The notes under the pieces are model-generated. The model ran no database searches and was not told the origin of the DNA. It saw only the letters and a program-made list of their open reading frames with translations. From assembly GCF_032452875.1 (NCBI RefSeq), contig NC_083868.1, forward strand, positions 31,910,537 through 31,974,536: 64,000 nt of DNA, read 5' to 3'. Position numbers and translations under genes: made by a program. Shown one piece after another: positions 50,151-62,013 of this stretch. The stretch comes from Bos javanicus. Lineage: Eukaryota > Chordata > Mammalia > Artiodactyla > Bovidae. Every line of letters starts with the position of its first letter. Position 1 is the first letter of the stretch.

Positions 50151-50760
50151 GTTTTGGGCACCAAATTTTTGGGTTCCAAAATCATTGCAGATGGTGATTG
50201 CAGCCATGAAATTAAAAGATGCTTGCTCCTTGGATGGAAAGTTATGACCAACCTAGACAGCATATTCAAAAGCAGAGACATTACTTTGCCGATAAAAGTC
50301 TGTCTAGTCAAGGCTATGGTTTTTCCTGTGGTCATGTATGGATGTGAGAGTTGAACTATGAAGAAAGCTGAGCACCGAATAATTGATGCTTTTGAACTGT
50401 GGTGTTGGAGAAGACTCTTGAGAGTCCCTTGGACTGCAAGGAGATCCAATGAGTCCATTCTAAAGGAGACCAGTCCTGAGTGTTCTTTGGAAGGACTGAT
50501 GCTAAAGCTGAAACTCCAATACTTTGGCCACTTTATGGGAAGAGTTGACTCATTGGAAAAGACTCTGATGCTGGGAGGGATTGGGGGCAGGAGGGGAAGG
50601 GGACGACAGAGGATGAGATGGCTGGATGGCATCACCGACTCGATGGACATTAGTTTGAGTAAACTCCAGGAGTTGGTGATGGACAGGGAAGCCTGGTGTG
50701 TTGCGATTCATGGTGTCGCAAAGTGTCGGACATGACTGAGTGACTGAACTGACTGAACTG
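50151..50760 (+). mobile_element. Younger BovB 3' end inserted antiparallel in old BovB
   Basis: Forward BovB piece from 'gttttgggcaccaaattttt' to the CTGAA tail. A perfect 11-bp target-site duplication, AATCTGCATAT, at 50140-50150 and 50761-50771 is BovB host sequence. The insert is opposite in orientation to its host. It overlaps the same part of BovB as host pieces about 0.4-0.9 kb away, giving another inverted pair. Confidence 0.95.
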
Positions 50761-51353
50761 AATCTGCATATCTGAGGCAATTGATATTTCTCCTGGCAAT
50801 CTTGATTCTACGTTATGCTTCATCCAACCTGGCATTTCACATCATGTACTCTGAATGTAAGTTAAATAAGCAGGCTGACAATATACAGCATTGACATACT
50901 CCTTTCCCCAATTTGGAACCAGTCTGTTGTTTCATGTCAAGTTCTAACTGCTGTTCTTGACCTGCATACAGATTTCTCAGGAGACAGGAAAAGCTTTCTT
51001 GTATTCCCATTTATTTAAGAATTTTCCACATTTTTTGTGATCCACACAGTTAAAGCCTTTCATGTTGTCATGAAGCAGAACTCCAGTAAACAGCATCAAT
51101 AGGGAGTTTACACCTTAAGACTCTTTGAATCCCTTGCCTTAAAACCCATCCTTTGTTGTTGTGTACCAATCCTAAACTATTAAAAAAGGATCACTATTAA
51201 ATATTTTTCTGGTTATAATTGTATACATTTCTGTAGGCAAATAGTATACTCTATAATCTGGATACAGTATTTTCATTTATTCATATTATTTTCTTTGAAT
51301 TTGTTGACAGTATCCATGCTGTCTATACTTTTAATGAAAAATAAGCATTCTTG

Positions 51354-51859
51354 CATATAGGGTTGTTACTGTCTTTCTAAATCCCATACATATGCATTAA
51401 TATACTGTATTAATGTTTCTTTTTCTGGCTTACTTCACTCTGTATAATAGGCTCCAGTTTCATCCACCTCATTAAAACTGACTCAAATGCATTATTTTTA
51501 TAGCAGAGTAATATTCCATTACGTAAATGTACAGCAAAAGAGACACAAATGTAAAGAACAGACTTTTGGACTATGTGGGAGAAGGCAAGGGTGGGATGAT
51601 ATGAGAGAATAGCATTGAAACATATATATTAATATATGTAAAATAGATGACCAGTCCAAATTCGATGCTTGAAGCAGGGCACCCAACACTAGTGCAGTGG
51701 GACAACCCAGCGGGATGGGGTGGGGAGGGAGGTGGGTGAGGGGTTCAGGATGGTGGGACACATGCATACCCATGGCTAATTCATGTTAATGTATGGCAAA
51801 AACCACTACAGTGTTGTAAAATAATTAGCCTCCAATTTAAATAAATAATTAAAAAAAAA
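51354..51859 (+). mobile_element. Bovine L1 insertion with 5' inversion (twin priming)
   Basis: 51354-51530 is L1 in reverse ('ctggcttacttcactctgta', 'aggctccagtttcatccacc'). From about 51531 the sequence is forward L1 3' UTR ('cccatggctaattcatgtta', 'ataattagcctccaatttaa') ending in an A-rich tail at 51851-51859. Direct repeats of 18 bp at 51336-51353 and 51860-51877 differ at one base, so both halves arrived as one event. It is 506 bp and has no coding capacity. Confidence 0.93.
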
Positions 51860-51877
51860 GAAAAGTAAGCATTCTTG

Positions 51878-52734
51878 AAGTGATTAACTTAGTTATGGAG
51901 AGTCTTACATAAGAGTGGTGTAGGCTAGTATCTTTATTCTCAATTACTTGTGCAAATCTTTCCTAAAGTTGGAGAGAGAACTGAGACAGTAACTAAAGAC
52001 ACACAAAATGAATTTTGTCCTTATCTTTTAAGAGAAAATGACTCCAGACTGTTGTTCTCCTTAGCAATTTCAGCCTGTAAAACACTGACAAAATCTCCTT
52101 AAATAGAATTTTAAAGCCTCTCATTACTAGAGGAAAAAAAAAAAAAAGAAAAACTCATAGAGGTAACACTCCTGAAAACTATAGCAATTTTTGCCTAAGA
52201 AGTAAAACAACACATTTCAACTCAGAAAACAATTTTTTAAATTTGTATTTAACATCACAATGACCTGAAAAGTATATATTAACTATAAATTAACTATAGA
52301 ACATTTGGGTTTTATGTAAGAAACAATGGAGAGATTTGTTTGGTTTATATAGAAGAAATTCAAAGGAGTTTTAAACTGCATGTTTTCAGAGACATATGCC
52401 CTTTCTTTTTAGGGAAAATTAACATTTTATTTGACTACTGCAATTGTTAGGGGTAGAAAACATCAGTTTACAGAATACTTATGACTAGGATAAAGGTAGT
52501 GACCTCAAAGAGAGCTTGACATCTTCATTCATCCACATTCCTTCTGTTAGAGTGGGCTTCATTCAGGCAGTGGCAAAAGGGATATTTGAATTGCCAGCTT
52601 ATAACAGCAGCTGAGGGCATCTGTGACACCCTTAAGACAATATGATGAGTATCAGTGTTGGAAGCTGGAGCTTCATCCCTGTGGACATCAAGCCAATGAA
52701 ATGCAGTAGACAAAGACACCAATACAATACTTAA
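51878..52734. other. AT-rich sequence with no recognised feature
   Basis: No repeat or gene recognised except an A15-type run at about 52134-52146. Confidence 0.45.
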
Positions 52735-52940
52735 CACCCTCAGGAGAGCTCTTGGAAGCCAGCAAACATAAAAGCAAAAGCAAATCCCAAAGAGCCCGTA
52801 TTATCCTATTCTTGTAGAAAACCTTAGTGCACCTGTACCTTGAATACTGCAAGCACTTCTGGTCATCACATTTTAAGAATGATACTAGAGAAGGTCCAGA
52901 GAGGAAAAAGTAAATAGCGAAAGGATATGAATGCCAACTG
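52735..52940 (+). mobile_element. L3/CR1-type LINE fossil
   Basis: The run 'gtgcacctgtaccttgaata', 'ctgcaagcacttctggtcat' and 'actagagaaggtccagagag' corresponds to the C-terminal part of CR1/L3 reverse transcriptase coding sequence, in which the equivalents of 'tggagtactg...ttctgg' and 'gtccagagga' are conserved. Old and frame-broken. CR1-type LINEs have been inactive in mammals for a very long time. Confidence 0.65.
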
Positions 52941-54444
52941 AACGTAACGCTACCCTGATGAGGAGGAGAAAAAACAAACAAACAAACAAAAATGGAGTAA
53001 GGCACAATTAAAATAATTTAAGAAAAATTAAAAATAGTTTAAGAGTCAAATATAAAAGAGTTAAGGATGTATATTAATAAAAGCAGGTGTACATTACATA
53101 AGGTATAATAAATATATGGAATTGCTTACATTATTTTATAATCTACAAAAATGTGTAGTTTTAAGACAGACTTTGGAAAATTCATGGATACTGCACAATG
53201 AGAGTATTCATGATGGTTAAGTAAGATGACCATACAATTTATTAACCAAATACGGGTGATGCTGAGAATAAAAGAATAGTTAGAAAAAAGTATATAAATA
53301 CAAGTATAAACCAGGAGAATCAAACTGGCAAGTATGCTCACATTATAATTAGGAAATATTTTCTTTGACTTTTAAATTAATGTAAGGAACAAAATATATT
53401 TCCTTCTACATCACAGAATAATGTCCTTGCTGTTACTGTTAAACTTTGATTAAATGCTTACATTAGAGATTGTTACCTGAGAAATGTATTTTAAGATGAA
53501 AAACACCAAGTCATACATAATCCCACTTAGATAACACAGATTTTTAAATTCTACCCTTTCATTCTTTGAAAAAGAGAAAAATATTCTCTTTTCCACTTAA
53601 TTTCAAAAGCAAATATTATTTGTACTATTTGTATTCCCAGATAACACATTAAATAAATACCATATTATATGATTATGATTTTTAAGTATGCTTTTATTTC
53701 TGTAGGAAGAACCTGGAGAAAAGAAAATGCCACACTCTAACAAAGTTGTAGAATATGAATTTGAAGTATTGTGTTGAAATAGATGAGACTAATAGACATG
53801 ACCTAATTCCAGGAGAAAGTTAAAACTGCAGGCAATTTTTAGGAGTTGTGTTAATTCAGTTTAAAACGTGCTTTGAAAGATACAGCATGTTAAGTTGCTA
53901 AATCATAACTGAGATGATAAACATATATGTAAATATAACAACATATCCTAAGCTGGATTTATACAATAAGCTATCAAGTAAATAAAATTAAAAGCAGTAA
54001 AATACCCACCTTATATATCCCATACATCCAAGAGGTCGCTTGACATTTCAACTCAGAAATGTGAAAGGAACTAGGAATCATATGTCAAAAATTCACTTAG
54101 CCTCCCAAGTCAGATACCTGGAAAGAAAATTCCAGAATCTGAGAAAGCTATACCCTTGACAAAACTCCTTCACTAATAACTCTGTCCAAAAATTCACCAA
54201 GTTCTGTTGATTTTACTTAAAAAAAAAAAAAAATTCTCATCTGTGAGTCCCTATCTGTCTCCATCTTTAACTACCAGACAGAGCTACCAGCATCTCTTTT
54301 CTGAATTACTGAAATATTGATTTAAATATTCTCCAAATATACAGTTGTTTCCCCCAGTTCATCACGTACTATGTAGCCAGTGTAAACTTTAAACATAAAG
54401 AAACATATCAGTTCTTAACACTAAGAGCCCATGACTGAGTATAA
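52941..54444. other. AT-rich sequence with no recognised feature
   Basis: A short (AAAC)n run occurs at 52975-52991 and an A14-type run at about 54220-54233. No gene or interspersed repeat recognised. Confidence 0.45.
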
Positions 54445-54670
54445 GAAACTAAGATCCTTACTATGGGTTTCAAGACCCAGAACTATCTGTTCTAACTTGC
54501 CTCTTGTATCTCATTTCAAACCACTCTCTAATTCATGCAATTCAGGGGCACAAACAGTCAAACTGAATGCTGATCTATTATTATACCAGTATTTGCACAT
54601 GCTACCTCTGCCTGCAGTCCCACATACTCAACTACTTCACCTTGTCACTTGTATTTAACCTTCATTAGCA
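54445..54670 (+). mobile_element. L2 LINE fragment
   Basis: 'accagtatttgcacatgcta', 'cctctgcctgcagtcccaca' and 'ccaccttgtcact'-like order near 54640 follow a well-known stretch of the L2 3' region. Diverged, no open frame. Confidence 0.6.
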
Positions 54671-54839
54671 GTCCATAAATTATTCTTTGATTCCCCCAAA
54701 TTAAATTATGCTCCCCTTATTATAGAGGCACAGAGCTCCCTAAAGTTTTTAATCACTCACATAATAATTTAGAACAATATTTTGAAGAGATATTTTGACT
54801 AATATTTGTATTCATTATTAGATATAGCACAGTGACATA

Positions 54840-55044
54840 AGGGATTCCCTGATAGCTCAGATGGTAAAGAATCTGACTGCGATGCAGGAGAGCTGGGTTA
54901 GGTCCGTGGGTTGTGAAAACCCCTTGGAGAAGGAAATGGCAATCCACTCAAGTAATCTTGCCTGGGAAATCCCATGGACAGAAGAGTCTGACAGGTACAT
55001 GGGGTCGCAAGAGTTGGACACAACTTAGCAACTAAAAATCACCA
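54840..55044 (+). mobile_element. Bov-tA SINE
   Basis: Forward Bov-tA: 'gggattccctgatagctcag' head, body to 'gttggacacaacttagcaac'. Flanks GTGACATA (54832-54839) and ATGACATA (55045-55052) fit a target-site duplication. Confidence 0.92.
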
Positions 55045-55052
55045 ATGACATA

Positions 55053-55736
55053 TGGGATGTATCTGTTTGACATATTAAAGATCTAAATAGATATTTTGAG
55101 TAAAATATGTCCTCAGTACCATATAACCAATGCTTTTTTTTTTTTTTTTTGCCTAATATGGTAAATACGGAATAAGTATTTCTGAACAAAAGATAGCCAC
55201 TAAATAAGGTTAGTTAAAATTCCTTCTTTGCCATACATTCATTTTGACTTCCATTAAGCAGTAGAATGCAACCCAAGTGAAGTTATGTATCTTCCAAATC
55301 TAAGCTAAAAGAAGACTGGTAGCTTTCATCTCTCATTTTTTTGTAAAATCATTCACATAATTTTACAGGCTATAAGCAATTTCAGACTGTTATGAAAGGG
55401 AGAGAGGAAGGGAAGGAGGGGGAGGAGAAATGGGAGAAGGAGGAGGAGGAGGGTTCTCATTCCAGTTTTTTCTCTTCTCCCTAAATTGATCATTTTTTTA
55501 AATTAGATATCTTTGGTCCCCAGTCATGTTCCTTTACCAGGTAACCAGTCAAACCTCCTTCTTTGTAAACTTGTCTTTAAACAGAAATTTGATACAGAGT
55601 TTTCTTGGATATACATTCTCTTTTCAAATTTAGATTACAGAACTAATTCACCCTCTGAAGCTTCAAGTCTCCTTTAAGGTACGCCCCTCTGCTCTTTTAT
55701 TTCTGCAGATTTGTTGCTCAGTGCCACTCTAGTGCT
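55053..55736. other. Unassigned sequence with a GA-rich tract
   Basis: Apart from a poly-T run near 55133-55150 and the purine tract at 55397-55452, no feature is recognised. Confidence 0.45.
55397..55452. repeat. GA-rich (purine) low-complexity tract
   Basis: Fifty or so bases almost without pyrimidines on the plus strand ('gggagagaggaagggaagga' and GGA repeats). Purine tracts of this type are often polymorphic in length. Confidence 0.9.
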
Positions 55737-55859
55737 CTGTGCTGTGCTTAGTTGCTCAGTCATGTCTGGCTCTTTGTGAACCCATGGACTGTAGCCCACC
55801 AGACTCCTTTGTCCATGGGGATTCTCCATGTAATACTGGAGTGGGTTGCCATGCCCTCT
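55737..55859 (-). mobile_element. Bov-A-type SINE fragment
   Basis: Reverse body of Bov-tA or Bov-A: 'ttagttgctcagtcatgtct' through 'aatactggagtgggttgcca'. The tRNA-like head is absent. Confidence 0.85.
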
Positions 55860-56281
55860 GAAACTATTTCCTGAGCTCATATCCTTTATTTAAATATCAT
55901 GTAACTTCTCTATATTTTTCTCTACTTCCTTGCATCATGCTTAAGTACTAACTCACCTCAGAAGTATTCTGTAAATATCTTGACCTTAAGATTCTTACAA
56001 AGTCATCTGGCTTTCTCTATTTCTTTCCAGTAGCTATTCTATCTCTGACCTGGTAGCATAACCTGGTGCCTTTTATTTCTGAGTGTAAAGCCATAATGCT
56101 GATTTCAGATATTCATAAGTATAATGAGCATAGGGTGGATGAAGAAGGCCTTGGGATTATGCCAACTAAGACAAGCCACAGAATTTCTGCAACACTGCCT
56201 GGGAATCAGATAAAGGTCAAAGCTGACAGTTTCAAGACTACAATTTCCTCATGACAAGGACCTCACAGAAAAAAACATCTG
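55860..56281. other. Sequence with no recognised feature
   Basis: No repeat or gene recognised; it forms the 3' flank of the large BovB nest. Confidence 0.45.
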
Positions 56282-59200
56282 TTCAATTCAGTTGCTCAGT
56301 CATGTCCAACTCTTTGCCATCTCACGGACTGCAGCACACCAGGCTTCTCTGTCCATCACTAACTCCCAGAGTGTGCTGAAACTCATGTCCATCAAGTCAG
56401 TGATGCCATCCAACTATTTCATCCTCTGTCACCTCGTTCTCCTCTTGCCTTCTGTCTTTCCCAGCATCACAGTCTTTTCCAATGAGTCAACTCTTGGCAT
56501 AAGGTGGCCACAGTATTGAAGCTTCAGCTTTAGCATCAGTCCTTCCAATGAATATTCAGGGTTGATTCAACTCAGGGTTGATGGACTGATATGATCTTCT
56601 TGCAGTTAAAGGGATTCTCAAGATTCTTCTCCAACATCACAGTTCAAAACCATCAATTCTTTGGTGCTCAGGCTTCTTTATGGCCCAACTCTCACATCCA
56701 TACATGAATAATGGAAAAAAATATAGCTTTGACAATATAGACCTTTGTCAGCAAAGTAAAGTATCTGCTTTTTAATATCCTGTCTAGCTTTGTCATGGCC
56801 TTTCTTCTAAGGAGTGTCTTTTAATTTCATGGCTGCAGTCACTGTCCACAGTAATATTGGAGCCCAATAAAATAAAGTCTCTCACTGTTTCCATTGTTTT
56901 CCCAACTATATGCCATGAATGATGGGGCCAGATAACATGATCTTAGCTTCTGAATGTTGAATTTTAAGCCAACTTTTTTCACTCTTCTCTTTCACTTTCA
57001 TCAAGAGGCTCTTTAGTTCCTCTTTCTTTCCTTCCATTAAGGTGGTATATCATCTGGATATCTAAGGCTGTTGATACTTCCCCCTGGCAATCATGCTTTC
57101 AGCTTGTGCTTCATCCAACCAAGCATTTTACATGATGTACTCTGCATATAAATTACATAAGCAGGGTGACAATATAGAGCCTTGACACATTCCTTTCCCA
57201 ATTTTGAACCAGTCTGTTGTTCCTTGTTCGGTTCTACAGTTGCTTCTTGGACTGAATACAGATTTCTCAGGAGGCAGGTAAAGTGGTCTGGTATTCCCAT
57301 CTTTTGAAGAATTTTCCACACTTTGTTGTGATCCACACAGTGAAAGACTTTAGCATTGCCAATGAAGCAGATGTTTTTCGGGAATTCTCTTGTTTTTCTC
57401 TATGATCCAACAAATTTGATCTCTGGTTCCTCTGGCTTTACTAAATTCAGCTTAAACATCCAGAAGTTCTCAGTTCATGTATGGTTGAAGCCTAGCTTGA
57501 AGGATTTTGAGCATTACCTTGCTGGCATGTGAGATGAGTACAATTGTGTGGCAGTGCCAACAATTTTTGGCATTGCCCTTCTTTGGGATTGGAATGAAAA
57601 TTGAACTTTTCCAGTACTGTGGACACTGCTGAGTTTTCCAAATTTGCTGGCATACTGAGTGCAGTACTTTAACGGCATCATCTTTTAGGATTGGAAACAA
57701 CTCAGCTGGTATTCCATCACCCTCTACCAGCTTTGTTTGTAGTGATGCTTCCTAAGGTTCACTTGACTTAACAACCCAGAATGCCTGGCTCTAGGTGAGT
57801 GATCACACCATCATGATTATCTGGGTCATTAAGATATTTTTTATAGTTTTTCTGTGTATTCTTGCCACCTTTTCTTAATATCTTCTGTTTCTGGTAGGTC
57901 CATACCTTTATCCTGTCCTTTATTGTGCCCATCTTTGCATGAAATATTCCATTGGTATCTTAATTTTTTTGAAGACATCTCACGTCTTTCCCATTATATT
58001 GTTTTCCTTTTGGTCTCTTAGGAAAGCTTTCTTGTCTCTTCTTGCTATTCTTTGGAACTCTGCATCTAGATGGGTATTTTCTCCTTTTCTCCTTTGCCTT
58101 TTGCTTCTCTTTTCACATCTGTTTGTAAGGTCTCCTCAGACAACCATTTTGCCTTTTTGCATTTCCACTTATTGGGGATAGTTTTGATCACTGCCTCCTG
58201 TACAATGTTGTGAACCTCCGTCCATTGTTATTCAGGCATTCTGTCAGATCTAATCCCTTGAATCTATTTGTCACTTCCGCTATATAATCATAAGGGATTT
58301 ATTATAGGTTATCCCTGATTTTCCCTACTTTCTTCAATTTGTCTGAATTTTACAATAAGGAGTTAATGATCTAAGCCACATTCAGCTCCCAGTTTTGTTT
58401 TTTCTCACTGTTTAAAGCTTCTCCATCTTCAGTTGCAAAGCATATAATCAACTGATTTCAGTATTGTCAGTCTGATGGTGTCCATGTGTAGTCATCTCTT
58501 GTGTTGTTGGAAGAGGGTGTTTGCTATGACCAGTGTGTTCTCTTGGCAAAACTGTTAGCCTTTGCCCTGCTTCATTTTGTACTCCAAGGCCAAACTTTTC
58601 TGTTACTCTATGTATCTCCTGACTTTCAACTTTTGCATTCCAGTCACCACCCAAAAAAGATGTCCTTTTCATTATAGGGGATTGGAGTGCAAAAGTAGGA
58701 AGTCAAGAAACACCTGGAATAACAGGCAAATTTGGCCTTGGAATACAGAATGAAGCAGGGCAAAGACTAATAGAGTTTTGCCAAGAAAATGCACTGGTCA
58801 TAACAAACACCCTCTTCCAACAACACAAGAGAAGACTCTATACATGGACATCACCAGATGGTCAACACCGAAATCAGATTGATTATATTCTTTGCAGCCA
58901 AAGACGGAGAAGCTCTATATAGTCAGCAAAAACAAGACCAGGAGCTGACTGTGGCTCAGATCATGAACTCCTTATTGCCAAATTCAGACTTAAATTGAAG
59001 AAAGTAGGGAAAACCACTAGGCCATTCAGTTATGACCTAAATCAAATCACTTATGATTATACAGTGGAAGTGAGAAATAGATTTAAGGGCCTAGATCTGA
59101 TAGATAGAGTGCCTAATGAACTATGGAATGAGGTTCGTGACACTGTACAGGAGACAGGGATCAAGAGCATCCTCATGGAAAAGAAATGCAAAAAAAGCAA

Positions 59201-61355
59201 AATGGCTGTCTGGGGAGGCCTTAGAAATAGCTGTGAAAAGAAGAGAAGCGAAAAGCAAAGCAGAAAAGGAAAGATATAGACGTATGGATGCAGAGTTCCA
59301 AAGAATAGCAAGAAGAAATAAGGAAGCCTTCTTCAACGATCAATGCAAAGAAATAGAGAAAAACAACAGAATGAGAAAGACTAGAGATCTCTTCAAGAAA
59401 ATCAGAGATACCAAAGGAACATTTCATGCAAAGATGGGCTCAATAAAGGACAGAAATGGTATGGACTTAACAGAAGCAGAAGATATTAAGAAGAGATAGG
59501 AATAATACACAGAAGAATTATACCAAAAAGATCTTCATGACCCAGATAATCACGATGGTGTGATCACTGACCTAGAGCCAGACATCCTGGAATGTGAAGT
59601 CAAGTGGGCCTTAGAAAGCATCACTACAAACAAAGCTAGTGGAAGTGATGGAATTCCAGTTGAGCTATTCCAAATCCTGAAAGATGATGCTGTGAAAGTG
59701 CTGCACTCAATATGCCAGCAAATTTGGAAAACTCAGCAGTGGCCACAGGACAAGCAAAGGTCAGTTTTCATTCCAATCCCAAAAAAAGGCAATGCCAAAG
59801 AATGCTCAAACTACCGCACAATTGCACTCATCTCACATGCTAGTAAAGTAATGCTCAAAATTCTCCAAGCTAGGCTTCAGCAATATGTGAACCATGAACT
59901 TCCTGATGTTCAAGCTGGTTTTAGAAAATGCAGAGGAACCAGAGATCAAATTGCCAACATCCGCTGGATCATGGAAAATGCAAGAGAGTTCCAGAAAAGC
60001 ATCTATTTCTGCTTTGTTGACTATGCCAAAGCCTTTGACTGTGTGGATCACAATAAACTGTGGAAAATTCTGTAAGAGATGGGAATACCAGACCACCTGA
60101 TCTGCCTCTTGAGAAATCTGTATGCAGGTCAGGAAGCAACAGTTAGAACCTGACATGGAACAACAGACTAGTTCCATATAGGAAAAGGAGTACGTCAAGG
60201 CTGTATATTGTCACCCTGTCTATTTAACTTATATGCAGAATACATCATGAGAAACGCTGGACAGGAAGAAGCAAAAGCTGGAATCAAGATTGCCGGGAGA
60301 AATATCAATCACCTCAGATATGCAGATGACACCACTCTTATGGCAGAAAGTGAAGAGGAACTAAAAAGCCTTTTGATGAAAGTGAAAGTGGAGAGTGAAA
60401 AAGTTGGCTTAAAGCTCAACATTCAGAAAACGAAGATCATGGCATCTGGTCCCATCACTTCATGGGAAATAGGTGGGGAAAGAGTGTAAACAGTGTCAGG
60501 CTTTATTTTTCTGGGCTCCAAAATCACTGCAGATGGTGACTGCAGCCATGAAATTAAAGACGCTTACTCCTTGGAAGGAAGTTTATGACCAACCTAGATA
60601 GCATATTCAAAAGCAGAGACATTACTTTGCCAACAAAGGTCCGTCTAGTCAAAGCTATGGTTTTTCCTGTGGTCATGTATGGATGTGAGAGTTGAACTGT
60701 GAAGAAGGCTGAGCGCCAAAGAACTGGTGCTTTTCAACTGTGATGTTGGAGAAGACTCTTGAGAGTCCCTTGGACTGCAACCAGTCCATTCTGAAGGAGA
60801 TCAACCCTGGGATTTCTTTGGAAGGAATGATGCTGAAGCTGAAACTCCAGTACTTTGGCCACCTCATGCGAAGAGTTGACTCATTGGAAAAGTCTCTGAT
60901 GCTGGGAGGGATTGGGGGCAAGAGGAGAAGGGGACGACAGAGGATGAGATGGCTGGATGGCATCACTGACTCAATGGACGTGAGTCTGAGTGAAGTCCAG
61001 GATTTGGTGATGGACAGGGAGTCCTGGTGTGCTGTGATTCATGGGGTCGCAAAGAGTCGGACATGACTCAGCGACTGATCTGATCTGATCACCTGTGATG
61101 AAACATCTTTTTTTGGTTTTAGTTTTAGAAAGTCTTGTAGGTTTCATAGAATAGTTCAACTTCAGCTTCTTTGGAATTAGTGTTTGGAGCACAGACTTGG
61201 ATTACTGTGATACTGACTGGTTTGCCTTTGAAACGAACCAAGATCATTGTGTTGTTTTTGAGACTTTACCCAAGTACTGCATTTTGGACTCTTATGTTCA
61301 CTATGAGGACTACTTAATTTCTTCTAAGGGAATCTTGCCTACAGTAGTAGATATA
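56282..61355 (-). mobile_element. Old BovB LINE (host), split by an antiparallel BovB
   Basis: Reverse BovB in two pieces. 56282-58648 runs from the 3' tail through RT into the endonuclease. 61089-61355 continues with endonuclease sequence ('cttggattactgtgatactg', 'acagtagtagatataatg'). Joined, this is about 2.6 kb, reaching well into the 5' half of BovB. It has many frameshifts and substitutions. It was already in place when the forward BovB at 58649-61088 inserted into it. Confidence 0.92.
58649..61088 (+). mobile_element. BovB LINE, inserted antiparallel into another BovB
   Basis: Forward BovB of 2,440 bp starting in the endonuclease ('acccaaaaaagatgtccttt', then the equivalent of the GDW-containing motif) and ending in a tail of TGATC units (61073-61090). 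RT blocks seen include 'ELPDVQAGFRKCRGTRDQI', 'CFVDYAKAFDCVDHNKLW' and 'NHLRYADDTTLMAESEEEL' with YADD intact at 60319 on. Stops occur at about 59497 and 60073, with more frame breaks beyond. The 5-bp host motif TCACC is repeated at 58644-58648 and 61089-61093. It looks clearly younger than its host. Confidence 0.94.
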
Positions 61356-61647
61356 ATGTGATAAAAGTCCATAAACAATTAACTTTAAGCAAGTTAAATT
61401 ATCCTAGATAATCTAAATGGGTCTGATTCAATGAATTCAAAGTCTTTATAAGTAGACTGAAGGCTTCCCTGAGGAAAAAGAAATACTACCTACAAATAGA
61501 GGCTTTAGCTCATGTCTAAAAGTTTCATCTTGCCTTTCTTGATGGCCTGCCCTATGGGTTTCAAACTTGTCTTTTTGTCCATAACCAGGTACACCAATCC
61601 CTTGCAGTTAGAATATATATAAAATCTACCATTATTTGTTTCCCTGG

Positions 61648-61856
61648 TTGTTATTTTAGTCACTAAGTTGTGCTTGATTCTTTGCAACCCCATAGACTAT
61701 AGCCTGCCAGGTTCCTTTGTCCATGGGATTTCCCAGGCAAAATTACTGGAGTGGATTGTCTTTTCTTTCCTCAGGGGACTTTCCTGATCCAAAGATTGAA
61801 CCCATGTCTCCTGCATTGCAGGCAGATTCTTTATTGCTGAGCCATCTGGGAAGTTC
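61648..61856 (-). mobile_element. Bov-tA SINE
   Basis: Reverse Bov-tA: body 'ttagtcactaagttgtgctt' first, tRNA-like head last ('aaagattgaacccatgtctc', 'ctgagccatctgggaag'). Moderately diverged. Confidence 0.9.
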
Positions 61857-62013
61857 TCAGTAAGTTAGATTTTTAAAGACACTGGTATAATTATACTACC
61901 ATGTTTTACATAATATTATAGCTCAATATAAATACATGCCATAATATCACAGAAAATTTTTATTTAAAAACTGTCTAGAGTGTTTTACAACCAGGTTCAA
62001 AACAAAATACACA

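Larger units (their letters stand above)
49225..51085 (-). mobile_element. Old BovB LINE broken by two SINEs and a younger BovB
   Basis: Reverse BovB that can be read through four pieces: 49225-49459, 49687-49828, 50031-50150 and 50772-51085. They run from near the 3' end into the RT domain ('gatccacacagttaaagcct' near 51040). The usual tail is missing on the left and the element ends within RT on the right. Many differences from the younger copies and three later inserts show that it is old. Confidence 0.9.
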
